64,000 bases of DNA from Cupriavidus alkaliphilus (GCF_900094595.1 NZ_FMAD01000018.1:24983-88982), one strand, 5' to 3'. Shown: positions 1 to 9,989, counted from the first letter of the stretch. A program made the numbers and translations. The notes: generated by a model from the letters alone, not told the origin.

Positions 1-318
1 GTCAGCCGGCCCGGCACGCCGCTGGATTTCCACCTGTGGACGCCGGATACGCCCATGGCCACCGGCCACTACGGCATCCCGGTGCCCGACGGCACCGAGG
101 CCGCCATGCCGGATGCGCTGATCATTCCCTGTGTCGGTTTCAGCCCGGACAAGTTCCGCCTGGGCTACGGCGGTGGCTTCTACGACCGCACCCTGGCGGC
201 GATGGCGCAGCGGCCGGTGGCCATCGGCGTCGGCTACGATGCCTGCCGCATTTCTCTGCAGGCGCAGCCGCACGACATCGCCATGGACTGGATCGTGACG
301 GAGTCGGGCGCGTTCTAG
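1..318 (+). CDS. ygfA: 5-formyltetrahydrofolate cyclo-ligase, C-terminal part
   Basis: These are the last 105 residues of an enzyme that uses ATP to convert 5-formyl-THF into 5,10-methenyl-THF in the cytoplasm. The frame is open from the first base, so the start lies outside the window. The family loop GYGGGFYDR sits at about fragment residues 58-66, and the conserved end MDWIVTESG is present. Its TAG stop shares the bases CTAG with the stop of the convergent gene, so the two genes overlap tail to tail by 4 bases. The folate role fits metF nearby, although metF is on the other strand. Only the upstream truncation is uncertain. Confidence 0.93.
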   Translation, partial: VSRPGTPLDFHLWTPDTPMATGHYGIPVPDGTEAAMPDALIIPCVGFSPDKFRLGYGGGFYDRTLAAMAQRPVAIGVGYDACRISLQAQPHDIAMDWIVTESGAF

Positions 319-1073
319 CCCGGAGCGGTCCCGGCGCCCTGCACCAGCTCATCGACCAGCGCGCGCATGCAGCGCCAGTGCGAGCCCTCCCAGAACACCC
401 GCCGGCAGCGGTCACAGGTGACGAAGCTGCGATGCCGCGCGAGCACGCCGTCCGGCACGCGCCCGGCCGCGCCGGCGGGATCCAGCGCGTGCAACGGCGC
501 ATTGCAGTCCAGGCACAACGAAAACGGCCGGGCGCTGCGCGCCAGGTCCAGCCGCGCAAAGATCTCGCGCACCTGCTGGCGCGACTTGAGCGCGCGCACA
601 TAGCAGCCGTGCGTGATGCCGCGCCGCTTGAGCAGCTCGCGGTCGCGCGTCAGCACGATGCGGCCCTCGTCGACCGCGATGCGCTCGATCTCGCTGTCTT
701 CGAAATGGTTGTCGTAGAGCGTGTCGAAGCCGGTCATGCGCAGCAGATGCGCCAGCCCGCCCAGGTGGGCGTCGGCAACAAAGCGCATCACGCGCAGCGG
801 CTGCTCGCGTACCCGCAGCAGTGGGGACACGTCGATGCGTTCGAACTTGGGATAGACCGAGACCCGGTCGCCCTCGCACAGCTGCCGGTCGAATCCGCAT
901 GACTCGCCGTTGACCAGGATCAGCTCGACCTCGGTATGCGGCACGCCCAGCGCCTCGATCATGTGCTTGACGGTCGCGGCGCGCGCGCACGCGCAGGACA
1001 GGTCGCGCCGGCGCTGGTCCGGCGCGAGGAAGTCGTTCAGTTCCTCGTAGAAGCGGAAGGTGGCGGTGACCAT
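315..1073 (-). CDS. Mut7-C ubiquitin-like plus Mut7-C RNase (PIN-like) domain protein
   Basis: A 252-residue protein with two parts. Residues 1-80 resemble the ubiquitin-fold Mut7-C domain (FRFYEELNDFL, then VELILVNGE). The rest resembles the Mut7-C RNase domain: RFVADAHLGGLAHLLRMTGF, then the acidic ILTRDRELL motif, ending in a zinc ribbon with CLDC and CDRC cysteine pairs. The family is predicted to be a PIN-fold ribonuclease, named after the C-terminus of the Mut-7 exonuclease. The true substrate is unknown. I chose the ATG at 1073 because the N-terminal domain starts there (MVTATFRFYEE); the open frame continues 20 codons upstream without homology-like sequence. It ends overlapping the cyclo-ligase stop. 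Confidence 0.85.
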   Translation of the reverse strand: MVTATFRFYEELNDFLAPDQRRRDLSCACARAATVKHMIEALGVPHTEVELILVNGESCGFDRQLCEGDRVSVYPKFERIDVSPLLRVREQPLRVMRFVADAHLGGLAHLLRMTGFDTLYDNHFEDSEIERIAVDEGRIVLTRDRELLKRRGITHGCYVRALKSRQQVREIFARLDLARSARPFSLCLDCNAPLHALDPAGAAGRVPDGVLARHRSFVTCDRCRRVFWEGSHWRCMRALVDELVQGAGTAPG

Positions 1074-1122
1074 GGGGCGAGTATGGCACCGATTCGGCGT
1101 GGCTTGCGCGCTGGCACAGCGC

Positions 1123-1482
1123 TCAGCCCGCATTCCCCAGCCGCAGCGCCGCCTCCACCGCGAGCTTTGCCCACGGCGTCATCGCCGCTGGCGATTCCAG
1201 TGCGGCGGGCGGCAGGCTGAGGTAGTGGCGCATGGTGACCTCGCGCCTGGCGGACTGGTAGCGGAAGGGCTCGCTGCCCTCGGCGTCGAACTTGCAGCGC
1301 GTGGTGTCATCCGCTTTCAGGTAGCAGGTACCGCCCGACACCAGCGCGAACATCAGCCCGTCATAGAAGAGGCCGTGGCCACCAAACATCCGCCTGGCCG
1401 TCACCGGCCCGATGCGCGCCGCCAGCGGCCCCATCAGCTCGAGCAAATGTTCGATGAAGGGATCGGGGCGGCGTGTGGCCAT
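1123..1482 (-). CDS. TfoX/Sxy N-terminal domain protein
   Basis: A 119-residue protein matching the TfoX N-terminal domain: an N-terminal helix (DPFIEHLLELMGPL), the family signature ARRMFGGHGLFYDGLMFAL at about residues 29-47, and CYLKAD strand residues. TfoX/Sxy proteins are linked to competence gene control in Haemophilus and E. coli, but stand-alone N-domains like this one are common and mostly uncharacterised, so the competence role is not established here. The start is the ATG at 1482, 18 bases after the end of metF; the two genes probably share a transcript. Confidence 0.85.
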   Translation of the reverse strand: MATRRPDPFIEHLLELMGPLAARIGPVTARRMFGGHGLFYDGLMFALVSGGTCYLKADDTTRCKFDAEGSEPFRYQSARREVTMRHYLSLPPAALESPAAMTPWAKLAVEAALRLGNAG

Positions 1483-1499
1483 CAGCGCGGTCCCGGCGC

Positions 1500-2330
1500 T
1501 TACAGCTTCAGCCGTTGCCAGATCGCCTTGGTCGCGCCGGCCGCGTTGAGCGTATAGAAATGCAGCCCCGGCACGCCCGCGGCCAGCAGCCGCTCGCACA
1601 GCGCCGTGACCACGTCCAGGCCGAAGGCGCGGATCGATTCGCGGTCGTCGCCGAAGCTCTCCAGGCGCTTGGCCACCCAGCGCGGCACTTCGGCGCCGCA
1701 CATCTCGGAGAAGCGCATCAGCTGCGAGTAGTTGGTGATCGGCATGATGCCCGGCACGATCGGCACCTCGACGCCGAGCGCGCGCACATCGTCGACAAAG
1801 CGGAAGTACGCGTCGGCGTTGTAGAAGTACTGCGTGATCGCCGAGTCGGCCCCGGCCCTGACCTTGCGCACGAAGTTGTCGAGGTCATGGCGCGGCGACT
1901 TCGCCTGCGGGTGGTACTCCGGGTATGCCGCGACTTCGATATTGAACCAGTCGCCGGTCTCGGCGCGGATGAACTCGACCAGTTCGTTGGCGTAGCGGAA
2001 CTCGCCGATCTCGCCCATGCCCGACGGCATGTCGCCGCGCAGCGCGACGATATGGCGGATGCCACCTTCGCGGTACTGCTGCAGGATCGCGCGGATGCTC
2101 TCGCGCGACGAACCCACGCATGACAGGTGCGGCGCGGCCTCGATGCCTTCGCGCTGGATTTCCAGCACGGCGTCGAGCGTGCCCTGCTGCGTGGTGCCAC
2201 CGGCGCCGAACGTCACCGAGATGTACTTGGGCTTGAGCGGTGCCAGCTGCGCACGCGTGTTGCGCAGCTTCTCCGTGCCCTCCGCCGTCTTGGGCGGGAA
2301 GAATTCAAAGCTGAAGTAGCGGTCTTGCAT
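1500..2330 (-). CDS. metF: Methylenetetrahydrofolate reductase
   Basis: A 276-residue FAD enzyme that reduces 5,10-methylene-THF to 5-methyl-THF, the methyl donor for methionine synthesis. The N-terminal FEFFPPKT motif, the FGAGGTTQQGTLD barrel segment and HLSCVG are typical of the bacterial single-domain MetF. Length matches the family. The ATG at 2330 gives the usual start MQDRYFSFEFFPP; an upstream in-frame start at 2354 would add eight residues. It lies downstream of ahcY and a small membrane-protein gene on the same strand, so it may be part of a methyl-cycle operon driven from the SAH-riboswitch promoter. Confidence 0.96.
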   Translation of the reverse strand: MQDRYFSFEFFPPKTAEGTEKLRNTRAQLAPLKPKYISVTFGAGGTTQQGTLDAVLEIQREGIEAAPHLSCVGSSRESIRAILQQYREGGIRHIVALRGDMPSGMGEIGEFRYANELVEFIRAETGDWFNIEVAAYPEYHPQAKSPRHDLDNFVRKVRAGADSAITQYFYNADAYFRFVDDVRALGVEVPIVPGIMPITNYSQLMRFSEMCGAEVPRWVAKRLESFGDDRESIRAFGLDVVTALCERLLAAGVPGLHFYTLNAAGATKAIWQRLKL

Positions 2331-2369
2331 GATGGTGGCGCGCCGCGTTGTCACGGCGCGCGAATAGGG

Positions 2370-2720
2370 TCAGTCGTCGCGGTTGCCCAGCAGCAGGCTG
2401 GCCAGCAGCCACGAGATCACGCTGTACAGGATGGAGCCCAGCAAGGCCGCCCAGAAGCCGCCGACGGTAAAGCCCGACAGCAGGTTGCCGACGAACAGGA
2501 ACAGCAGCGCGTTGATGACGAAGATAAACAGCCCCAGCGTCAGCAGCGTAACCGGCAGCGTCAGGATCACCAGGAGCGGACGGATCAGCGTATTGACCAG
2601 GCCCAGCACCAGCGCCGCCAGCATCGCCGAGCCGAAGCTCTTGATGTGGATCGACGGGATGATGTACGGCAAGACGAACAGCGCGACGGCGTTGATGATC
2701 CAGACGACCAGTAATCTCAT
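2370..2720 (-). CDS. Phage holin family / DUF-type small membrane protein
   Basis: A 116-residue, very hydrophobic protein with about four membrane segments (roughly residues 3-25, 30-50, 55-80 and 88-112). It looks like the 'phage holin family 4 TM' group of small bacterial membrane proteins, annotated in cellular genomes far from prophages. No lysis role should be assumed: there is no phage gene nearby and it sits between ahcY and metF. A good AAGGAA ribosome site precedes the ATG at 2720. Its conserved place between methyl-cycle genes suggests co-transcription, not function. Confidence 0.85.
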   Translation of the reverse strand: MRLLVVWIINAVALFVLPYIIPSIHIKSFGSAMLAALVLGLVNTLIRPLLVILTLPVTLLTLGLFIFVINALLFLFVGNLLSGFTVGGFWAALLGSILYSVISWLLASLLLGNRDD

Positions 2721-2756
2721 GACGGTTCCTTGGTTGGCTTCCCTGCGGGATGGCTC

Positions 2757-2780
2757 CCCTCCCCCGCAAGCGGGAGAGGG
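2757..2780. repeat. Palindromic intergenic repeat (CCTCTCCCGC type)
   Basis: A hairpin of the form CCTCCCCCG / CGGGAGAGG around a GCAAG loop, with one mismatch. It lies between ahcY and the small membrane-protein gene. The same arm sequence forms the perfect palindrome at 59260-59289, so this is a dispersed repeat. No T-run follows on the minus strand, so it is not a standard terminator. Confidence 0.6.
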
Positions 2781-2802
2781 CGTGGCTACCTCACTGCGCG
2801 CA

Positions 2803-4221
<1,419 letters not shown>

Positions 4222-4345
4222 GTTTCACTCCCGGTGAAGAGTGGCACGCAGGTGACGAGTACGGGAATCTGGCGGCCGTGCATGGCGCTCGGGCTCATGC
4301 GAAGCACGCGGATAGGTCGACTCGCCTCCGTGCGAAACCACGGAT

Positions 4346-4455
4346 CAGCGAGCGCCGTTGAAGACAGTCCGAGCCTGGCGGATGGCAGGGGCGACTGTGC
4401 CGCCGGCCGCGCGATGTGCCTCGCGGGGCCTCCATCCGTTGCAACGCTCCTCGGA
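4346..4455 (-). promoter_or_regulatory. SAH riboswitch
   Basis: Read on the minus strand, the leader of ahcY carries the SAH-aptamer core: CCGAGGAGCGTTGCAACGG, later CAGGCTCGG, then CAACGGCGCTCGCT. CCGAG pairs with CTCGG and AGCG(T/C)TG pairs with CAACGGCGCT, giving the pseudoknotted fold described for SAH riboswitches. Known members sit before ahcY in beta- and gammaproteobacteria and switch expression on when SAH builds up. The region between the stems is long and GC-rich (bases about 4381-4435). Confidence 0.92.
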
Positions 4456-4463
4456 GTGGCGGT

Positions 4464-4491
4464 ATTGTAGCGTGCCCGGACGCCTTGCGCA
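4464..4491 (-). promoter_or_regulatory. Putative sigma-70 promoter of ahcY
   Basis: On the minus strand TGCGCA (4486-4491) and TACAAT (4464-4469) are 16 bases apart. Transcription would start close to 4457, right at the first paired bases of the SAH riboswitch, which makes the assignment reasonable. The -35 match is partial. Confidence 0.6.
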
Positions 4492-4516
4492 CCGGCACCC
4501 TCCGATTCCTGCACAG

Positions 4517-5353
<837 letters not shown>

Positions 5354-5411
5354 GCGGCGCGCGCGCCGCCCGGGCTGCCCGGTTGGCGCTCAACTGCCGC
5401 TCAATTGGTGC

Positions 5412-5861
5412 TCAGTTGCCGCCGCTGGACAACGGCACCAGCTTGAACGCGGCGCGCGCCACGCACACCACGTTGCCGTCGGCATCCTTCACTTCGCCCT
5501 CGCAGAACGCAATGCGCGCGCCGCGGCGCAGGCAGCGCGCTTCCAGCATCAGTTCGCCGCGCGCGGCGGCGAGGAAATGGGTCGACATGTCGATGGTGAT
5601 CACGCCGGTTTCCGTCGGCGCGTGCGAGCGCGCGGCGCCGCTCAGCGTGAAGTCCAGCGTCGCCATCAGCGTGCCGCCATGCACGTCGCCGCGGCTGTTC
5701 ACCAGCTGTGGATGCGCCGGCAGGCGCGTGCGGCAGTAGCCCTCTTCGATCAGCTCCGGCTGCAGCCCGAAATAACGCATCAGCGGCACGTCGATGCCGA
5801 AATAGGGCTTTTCAGGCGTGCCGGGGGCGGCGGGGATGATTTCGGGGAGCTGGGTCGACAT
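5412..5861 (-). CDS. PaaI-family hotdog thioesterase
   Basis: A 149-residue single hotdog domain. The motif VNSRGDVHGGTLMATLDF at about residues 53-70 is the PaaI/YbgC-type active-site helix start, and the C-terminal strand VCVARAAFKLVP fits. Such proteins hydrolyse acyl- or aryl-CoA thioesters in the cytoplasm, but the substrate cannot be read from sequence. The start at 5861 gives MSTQLPEI. The longer reading to 5984 adds low-quality sequence. It is convergent with thiD and probably its own transcription unit. Confidence 0.85.
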   Translation of the reverse strand: MSTQLPEIIPAAPGTPEKPYFGIDVPLMRYFGLQPELIEEGYCRTRLPAHPQLVNSRGDVHGGTLMATLDFTLSGAARSHAPTETGVITIDMSTHFLAAARGELMLEARCLRRGARIAFCEGEVKDADGNVVCVARAAFKLVPLSSGGN

Positions 5862-5984
5862 GGTGGGCGCGGCTGGGTGGAATGGCGGGGACTGCTGCCC
5901 GACATCATAGCGGCGGGGCCCGGTCCGCTTCCCGCGGCTGGGCGAATGTCGCACAAATCTTGGCGCGGGCGTGCGGCCCGCCAC

Positions 5985-6491
5985 TCACAGCGTTTGCCGC
6001 ATGGCCACGCGCTGCCGCAATCCTGCGGCGCGCTGTGCCGCCAGCGCCTCCGACAGCAACGGGCAAAGCTCGCTGTCCTCCAGCCGCCGGAACCCCATTG
6101 AGGCATAGAACGGCGCATTCCAGGGCAAATGCGCGAAGGTGGTCAGGCTCAGCGTTCGCAGTCCGCCCGCCCGCGCCCAGCCCTGCACGGTCCCGACCAG
6201 CGCGCGCCCGATCCCGCGCCGGCCATGGTCCGGATGCACGTCCATCTCGTCGAGATAGCCGCATGCGCCTTTGCGGCTGGCCAGCGCGAATCCCGCGACT
6301 TCACCGCCGTGTTCGGCCACCCACAGGCGCCCTTCGCGCTGCGCCGCGGCCAGTGCCGCCTCCGGCGTGCTGACCAGGCGCAGCAGCGCCGGCAGGTCGC
6401 CTTCCGGAAACAGCGCGGCGGCGGCCAGCTCGATGTCGGGCAGACGCGGCAGGTCGTCCGCGGCCGCCAGGCGAATGCGCGGGGCGGCCAC
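5985..6491 (-). CDS. GNAT-family N-acetyltransferase
   Basis: A 168-residue GNAT protein. Residues 4-30 are the first strand and helix (IRLAAADDLPRLPDIE), the acetyl-CoA loop is HPDHGRRGIGRALV (about residues 90-103), and LPWNAPFYASMGF is the usual C-terminal motif. The acceptor is unknown. I chose the GTG at 6491 because a GAGGG ribosome site formed by the thiE stop region lies six bases upstream; no ATG gives the complete domain. It follows thiE by 7 bases, so it is most likely the last gene of the thiC operon and would be under TPP control. Confidence 0.85.
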   Translation of the reverse strand: MAAPRIRLAAADDLPRLPDIELAAAALFPEGDLPALLRLVSTPEAALAAAQREGRLWVAEHGGEVAGFALASRKGACGYLDEMDVHPDHGRRGIGRALVGTVQGWARAGGLRTLSLTTFAHLPWNAPFYASMGFRRLEDSELCPLLSEALAAQRAAGLRQRVAMRQTL

Positions 6492-6498
6492 GGCGCCC

Positions 6499-7632
6499 TC
6501 AGCCGGCCGGGAACAGGCTGACCAGGCGGGCCACCGCGGCCGGCACGTCGTCGGCCTCGGTGACAGCGCGCACCACGGCGGCGCTGCCGACGCCCACGGC
6601 GAGCACTTCGCGCATATTCGACGCATTGACGCCGCCGATGCCGACCAGCGACGGGATCACCGGCTGCATCAGCTTCGCATACGCACGGAAGCGGCCCATG
6701 CCTTGCGGCTGGGTCGGCATCACCTTGGTGGTGGTCGGGAAGATCGCGCCCAGCGCCAGGTAGCTGGGGCGGATCGCGGCCACGCGCAGCATCTCGGCGT
6801 AGCCGTGCGTGGACACGCCCAGCCGCAGCCCCGATGCGCGGATCGCGTCGAGGTCGGCATCGTCCAGGTCTTCCTGGCCCAGGTGGATGCCGTAGATGCC
6901 GCTGTGCGCGCCATGGGCGGCGTGATGGTCGAGCGCCGCCCGCCAGTGGTCGTTGATGAACAGGCGCGACGACGAGCCCTGCATGGCCCTGGCCGCGCGC
7001 GCAATCTCGGCGCGCACCGCGGCAGCGTCGCCGGACTTGAAGCGCAGCTGCAGCGTCGGCACGTTCAGCGGCGCCAGGCGTTCGATCCACTCGGCGCTCG
7101 GCACCACCACGTACAGGCCCAGCGCGGGGCACGGCGCGAACGGCGCCGCGGTGTGCTCGGGCGCCACCAGCGCGGCGTGGCGCACGTGCGGGAAGCGCGC
7201 GAAGTCGGACGGCCAGTCGGCCGAACCCGGCGCCCAGGCGCGCGCCAGGCACAGCGCATCGTGAGCCGGGAAATGCAGCGACAGGCAGGCCAGCAGCACC
7301 GCGACGAAGGCGGGAGAATGCGGCTGCCCGGTATCCGCGGCGACCGAGAACACCCAGGTGCCCATCGGCGAGCGCACGGTGTCGATCCACTGGCCGCCCT
7401 CCCGGTCGGTCTCGATCAGCGTGGCACCGGCGGCGGCAACGCGCGCGATGGTGTCGGCATCGGCTTCACCGTCGGACAGCAGCACGTCGTGGGCGCCTGG
7501 CTGCGCCGGGCCGTCTTGCAGGCGCCAGGCCTGCCACGGCTTGTCGTCGATGCCGAAGGTGTCGCCATAGTGTTCCAGCACCGCCTGGCGCAGCGGGCCG
7601 TCGCTGGGGGCGTGCACGGCGCGGCGGGTCAT
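6499..7632 (-). CDS. thiE: Thiamine-phosphate synthase with an extra N-terminal domain
   Basis: A 377-residue protein. The C-terminal half (about 165-377) is ThiE, which joins HMP-PP and thiazole phosphate: LGLYVVVPSAEW start, TLQLRFK, LFINDHW, GIHLGQEDL, LGVSTHGYAE, ALGAIFPTTTK and LVGIGGVNASN. Ordinary ThiE proteins have about 210 residues. The first 165 residues are extra and loosely resemble the C-terminal part of a ThiD/ribokinase fold without its GTGC anion hole (see findings). The ATG overlaps the thiG stop as ATGA, so translation is probably coupled. Same long form is, to my knowledge, usual in Burkholderiales. Confidence 0.93.
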   Translation of the reverse strand: MTRRAVHAPSDGPLRQAVLEHYGDTFGIDDKPWQAWRLQDGPAQPGAHDVLLSDGEADADTIARVAAAGATLIETDREGGQWIDTVRSPMGTWVFSVAADTGQPHSPAFVAVLLACLSLHFPAHDALCLARAWAPGSADWPSDFARFPHVRHAALVAPEHTAAPFAPCPALGLYVVVPSAEWIERLAPLNVPTLQLRFKSGDAAAVRAEIARAARAMQGSSSRLFINDHWRAALDHHAAHGAHSGIYGIHLGQEDLDDADLDAIRASGLRLGVSTHGYAEMLRVAAIRPSYLALGAIFPTTTKVMPTQPQGMGRFRAYAKLMQPVIPSLVGIGGVNASNMREVLAVGVGSAAVVRAVTEADDVPAAVARLVSLFPAG

Positions 7633-8465
7633 GCGCGCTGCTCCGTGTCGTCGGCGTGCCAGAACGGCATGCCCACCACCGGGGTGCTGGCCTGCGCGAC
7701 CTCGCGCTCGGGCATCGGCCCGGCCAGGTAAGCGGTGCGGCCCGCGGCCACGGCCTGGGCGAAGGCGCGCGCCATGTCGACCGGGTAGGCGGCCTGCGCC
7801 ACCGCGGTGTTGAGCAGCACGCCGTCGTAGCCCCACTCCAGCACCTGCGCCGCATGCGACGGCAGGCCCAGGCCGGCATCGACGATCAGCGGCGTGTCGG
7901 GCAGGCGCTCGCGCAGCACGCGCATCGCGTGCGGGTTGACCGCGCCGCGGCCGGTGCCGATCGGCGCGGCCCATGGCATCAGCGCCTGGCAGCCGACGTC
8001 GAGCAGGCGGCGGCACAGCACCAGGTCCTCGGTGCAGTACGGCAGCACCTTGAAGCCCTCCTTGATCAGGGTCTCGGCCACGGCCGGCAGGTTCAGCGTG
8101 TCGGGCTGCAGGGTGTAGTCGTCGCCGATCAGTTCGAGCTTGATCCACGGCGTCTCGAACACCTCGCGCGCCATCATCGCGGTGGTGATGACTTCCTGCG
8201 CAGTGAAGCAGCCGGCGGTGTTGGGCAGCACCGGCACGTTCAGCGCCTTGAGCATCTGCCAGAACGCCTGGCCGCCCTCGCCATCGCCGACCGCGCCCTG
8301 GCGGCGCAGCGCAACGGTGATCATGGCCGGCGCGGAGGCCTGCACGGCCGCTTCCAGCGTGGCCGGCGAGGGATAGCGCGCGGTGCCCAGCAGCAGGCGC
8401 GAGCCGAACGACTCGCCATACAGCACGAACGGGTCGCGCAGGGTTGCGGAAGGTTCGAAGGTCAT
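7629..8465 (-). CDS. thiG: Thiazole synthase
   Basis: A 278-residue TIM-barrel enzyme that builds the thiazole phosphate ring from deoxyxylulose phosphate, dehydroglycine and ThiS thiocarboxylate. Family marks: FGSRLLLGTARYPS, the Schiff-base lysine in IKLELIGDD, LPNTAGC, and the phosphate-binding PLIVDAGLGLPSHAAQ and GYDGVLLNTAVAQA segments. It starts 3 bases after thiS and overlaps thiE by 4 bases. Length fits the family. Confidence 0.97.
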   Translation of the reverse strand: MTFEPSATLRDPFVLYGESFGSRLLLGTARYPSPATLEAAVQASAPAMITVALRRQGAVGDGEGGQAFWQMLKALNVPVLPNTAGCFTAQEVITTAMMAREVFETPWIKLELIGDDYTLQPDTLNLPAVAETLIKEGFKVLPYCTEDLVLCRRLLDVGCQALMPWAAPIGTGRGAVNPHAMRVLRERLPDTPLIVDAGLGLPSHAAQVLEWGYDGVLLNTAVAQAAYPVDMARAFAQAVAAGRTAYLAGPMPEREVAQASTPVVGMPFWHADDTEQRA

Positions 8466-8468
8466 GGG

Positions 8469-8666
8469 TCAGCCTCCCGTCACGGGTTGCACGAGGTCGA
8501 TGCGGTCGCCGGCCGCAAGAGGGGTGTTGGCGTGCGCGGCGCGCGGCACGAACTGGCCGTTGACCGCCGCGGCAAAGGGGGGCGCGATCTGCGCCGCGCT
8601 CACCGCGTCCGCCAGCGTGGCGGATTCGGCAAGGGCAAGCGGTCGGCCGTTGAGCAGGATATCCAT
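8469..8666 (-). CDS. thiS: Sulfur carrier protein ThiS
   Basis: A 65-residue ubiquitin-like protein that ends in the required di-glycine (QPVTGG). The ThiF-type adenylation and sulfur transfer occur on that C-terminus, and the carrier then delivers sulfur to ThiG. The fold strands MDILLNGRPL and DRIDLVQPV are as expected. No thiF is present in the window; another E1-like enzyme must serve. It lies 12 bases after thiO and immediately before thiG. Confidence 0.95.
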   Translation of the reverse strand: MDILLNGRPLALAESATLADAVSAAQIAPPFAAAVNGQFVPRAAHANTPLAAGDRIDLVQPVTGG

Positions 8667-8678
8667 GTCAGTCTTGCA

Positions 8679-9869
8679 TTAATGCAGCGTTCCGGAGCGC
8701 GGCCCGATGGTGGGCGCCGGCGCTTCCGTCACCGCCTCGATCATACCGGGCCAGCGCAGCGCGGCCGGCACGGCATGCGCGGCGGGATCGCCCTTGAGCA
8801 GCGCGCCCACCACCGCGCACGCGGCCTCGGTCACCGCCGGGGCGATCAGGAAGCCGTGGCGGTACAGGCCGTTCACGCGCACCACGCGCGCGCGCTGGTC
8901 CACGCGGATCGCCGGCAGGTGGTCGGGGCGGGTCGGGCGGCGCTGCACGTTCAGCTCCAGCACGCGCGCCTCGCCGAAGGAAGGGTGCAGCGAATGCGCG
9001 GCCGACAGCAGCTCCAGCGCGGAACGCACGCTCATCGGCGAATCGTCCTCGCTTTCCAGCTCGGTCGCGCCGATCACATACAGGTCGTTGGGCTTGGGCG
9101 CGATATAGATCGGGTAGCGCGGATGCAGCAGGCGCACCGGACGGTGCAGCCTGACGTCGGGCGCATGCACGCGCACCACTTCGCCGCGCAGGCCACGCAG
9201 GCCGGGCTGGCTGCCGCCGGGCTGCGCCGGCCACGCGTTGCGCGCACCGAGGCCGCGGCAGTCCAGCACCACGTCGGCGTGGATGCCAAGCTGGGGCAGC
9301 GAGCCGGCATCGACCTCGCCCGCCTCCCACACGCAATGCACGCCTTCGCTGACCGCGCACGACAGCAGCGCACGCAGCGCGCCGCGGTTGTCGAGCTGGC
9401 CTTCGCCGGCCAGCAGCAGTCCCTGCGGAAAGCGGCCCGCCAGCGCCGGCTCGACCTCGCCCACGCCCTTGCCGTCGAGCGCGCGCAGCCGCTGCGCCAC
9501 CAGTTCCGGCGGCGCCACCGCGCGCACGCGGCTGGTGAACAGCGACATCTCGGCGCGGTCGCGCGCATGCCAGACCACCAGCGTGCCGTCCTCCTGGAAG
9601 AAGACCGGTTCCGCCAGCTCGGCCAGCCAGGCGCGCCACAGGTCGACGCTGGCGATGCCGAGGTCGACGATGCGGCGCTCGGCGATGGCCGACTCGGCCA
9701 GCGGCGCCAGCATGGCCGCGGCCACGTAGGCGGCCGAGCCCGCGCCGTCCGGGCCGGCCCGCTCCACCAGCGCCACGCGGGCGCCGCTGCGGACCAGCAA
9801 CCAGGCGGCCAGGCGGCCGGCAAGGCCGGCCCCGAGGATGGCGACGTCAAACGACTGCACTGCTGTCAT
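8679..9869 (-). CDS. thiO: Glycine oxidase ThiO (FAD-dependent)
   Basis: A 396-residue DAO-type flavoprotein. The N-terminal dinucleotide fold is VAILGAGLAGRLAAWLLVRSG (about residues 8-28 with the GxGxxG core), and the C-terminus has VNGLYRHGFLIAPAVTEAA. ThiO oxidises glycine to the imine used by ThiG in organisms lacking ThiH. No thiH is seen here, which agrees. The ATG at 9869 gives a complete Rossmann start. It lies between thiC and thiS in the operon, about 156 bases downstream of thiC. Confidence 0.93.
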   Translation of the reverse strand: MTAVQSFDVAILGAGLAGRLAAWLLVRSGARVALVERAGPDGAGSAAYVAAAMLAPLAESAIAERRIVDLGIASVDLWRAWLAELAEPVFFQEDGTLVVWHARDRAEMSLFTSRVRAVAPPELVAQRLRALDGKGVGEVEPALAGRFPQGLLLAGEGQLDNRGALRALLSCAVSEGVHCVWEAGEVDAGSLPQLGIHADVVLDCRGLGARNAWPAQPGGSQPGLRGLRGEVVRVHAPDVRLHRPVRLLHPRYPIYIAPKPNDLYVIGATELESEDDSPMSVRSALELLSAAHSLHPSFGEARVLELNVQRRPTRPDHLPAIRVDQRARVVRVNGLYRHGFLIAPAVTEAACAVVGALLKGDPAAHAVPAALRWPGMIEAVTEAPAPTIGPRSGTLH

Positions 9870-9962
9870 GAGGGTGTTGTGCCGGGCGCGCCGTGCGGCC
9901 GCGTCCGGCCTCCTTGTTATCGGTGCCGCCGCGCGGGGCGCTGCGCGGCGGCGGATCTTGCG

Positions 9963-9989
9963 CGGGCATGGCTTGCGAGGCCATGCCCG
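9963..9989 (-). other. Intercistronic hairpin between thiC and thiO
   Basis: CGGGCATGGC and GCCATGCCCG form a perfect 10-base-pair stem with a 7-base loop in the 156-base gap between thiC and thiO. No T-run follows on the minus strand, so it is not a typical terminator. It may be an mRNA processing or stability hairpin, or a partial attenuator separating thiC from thiOSGE. Confidence 0.5.

Noticed and set aside
2370..2720. Prophage remnant because of the 'phage holin family' match
   Set aside because: It is a stand-alone membrane protein in a methyl-cycle neighbourhood and no other phage gene is present.
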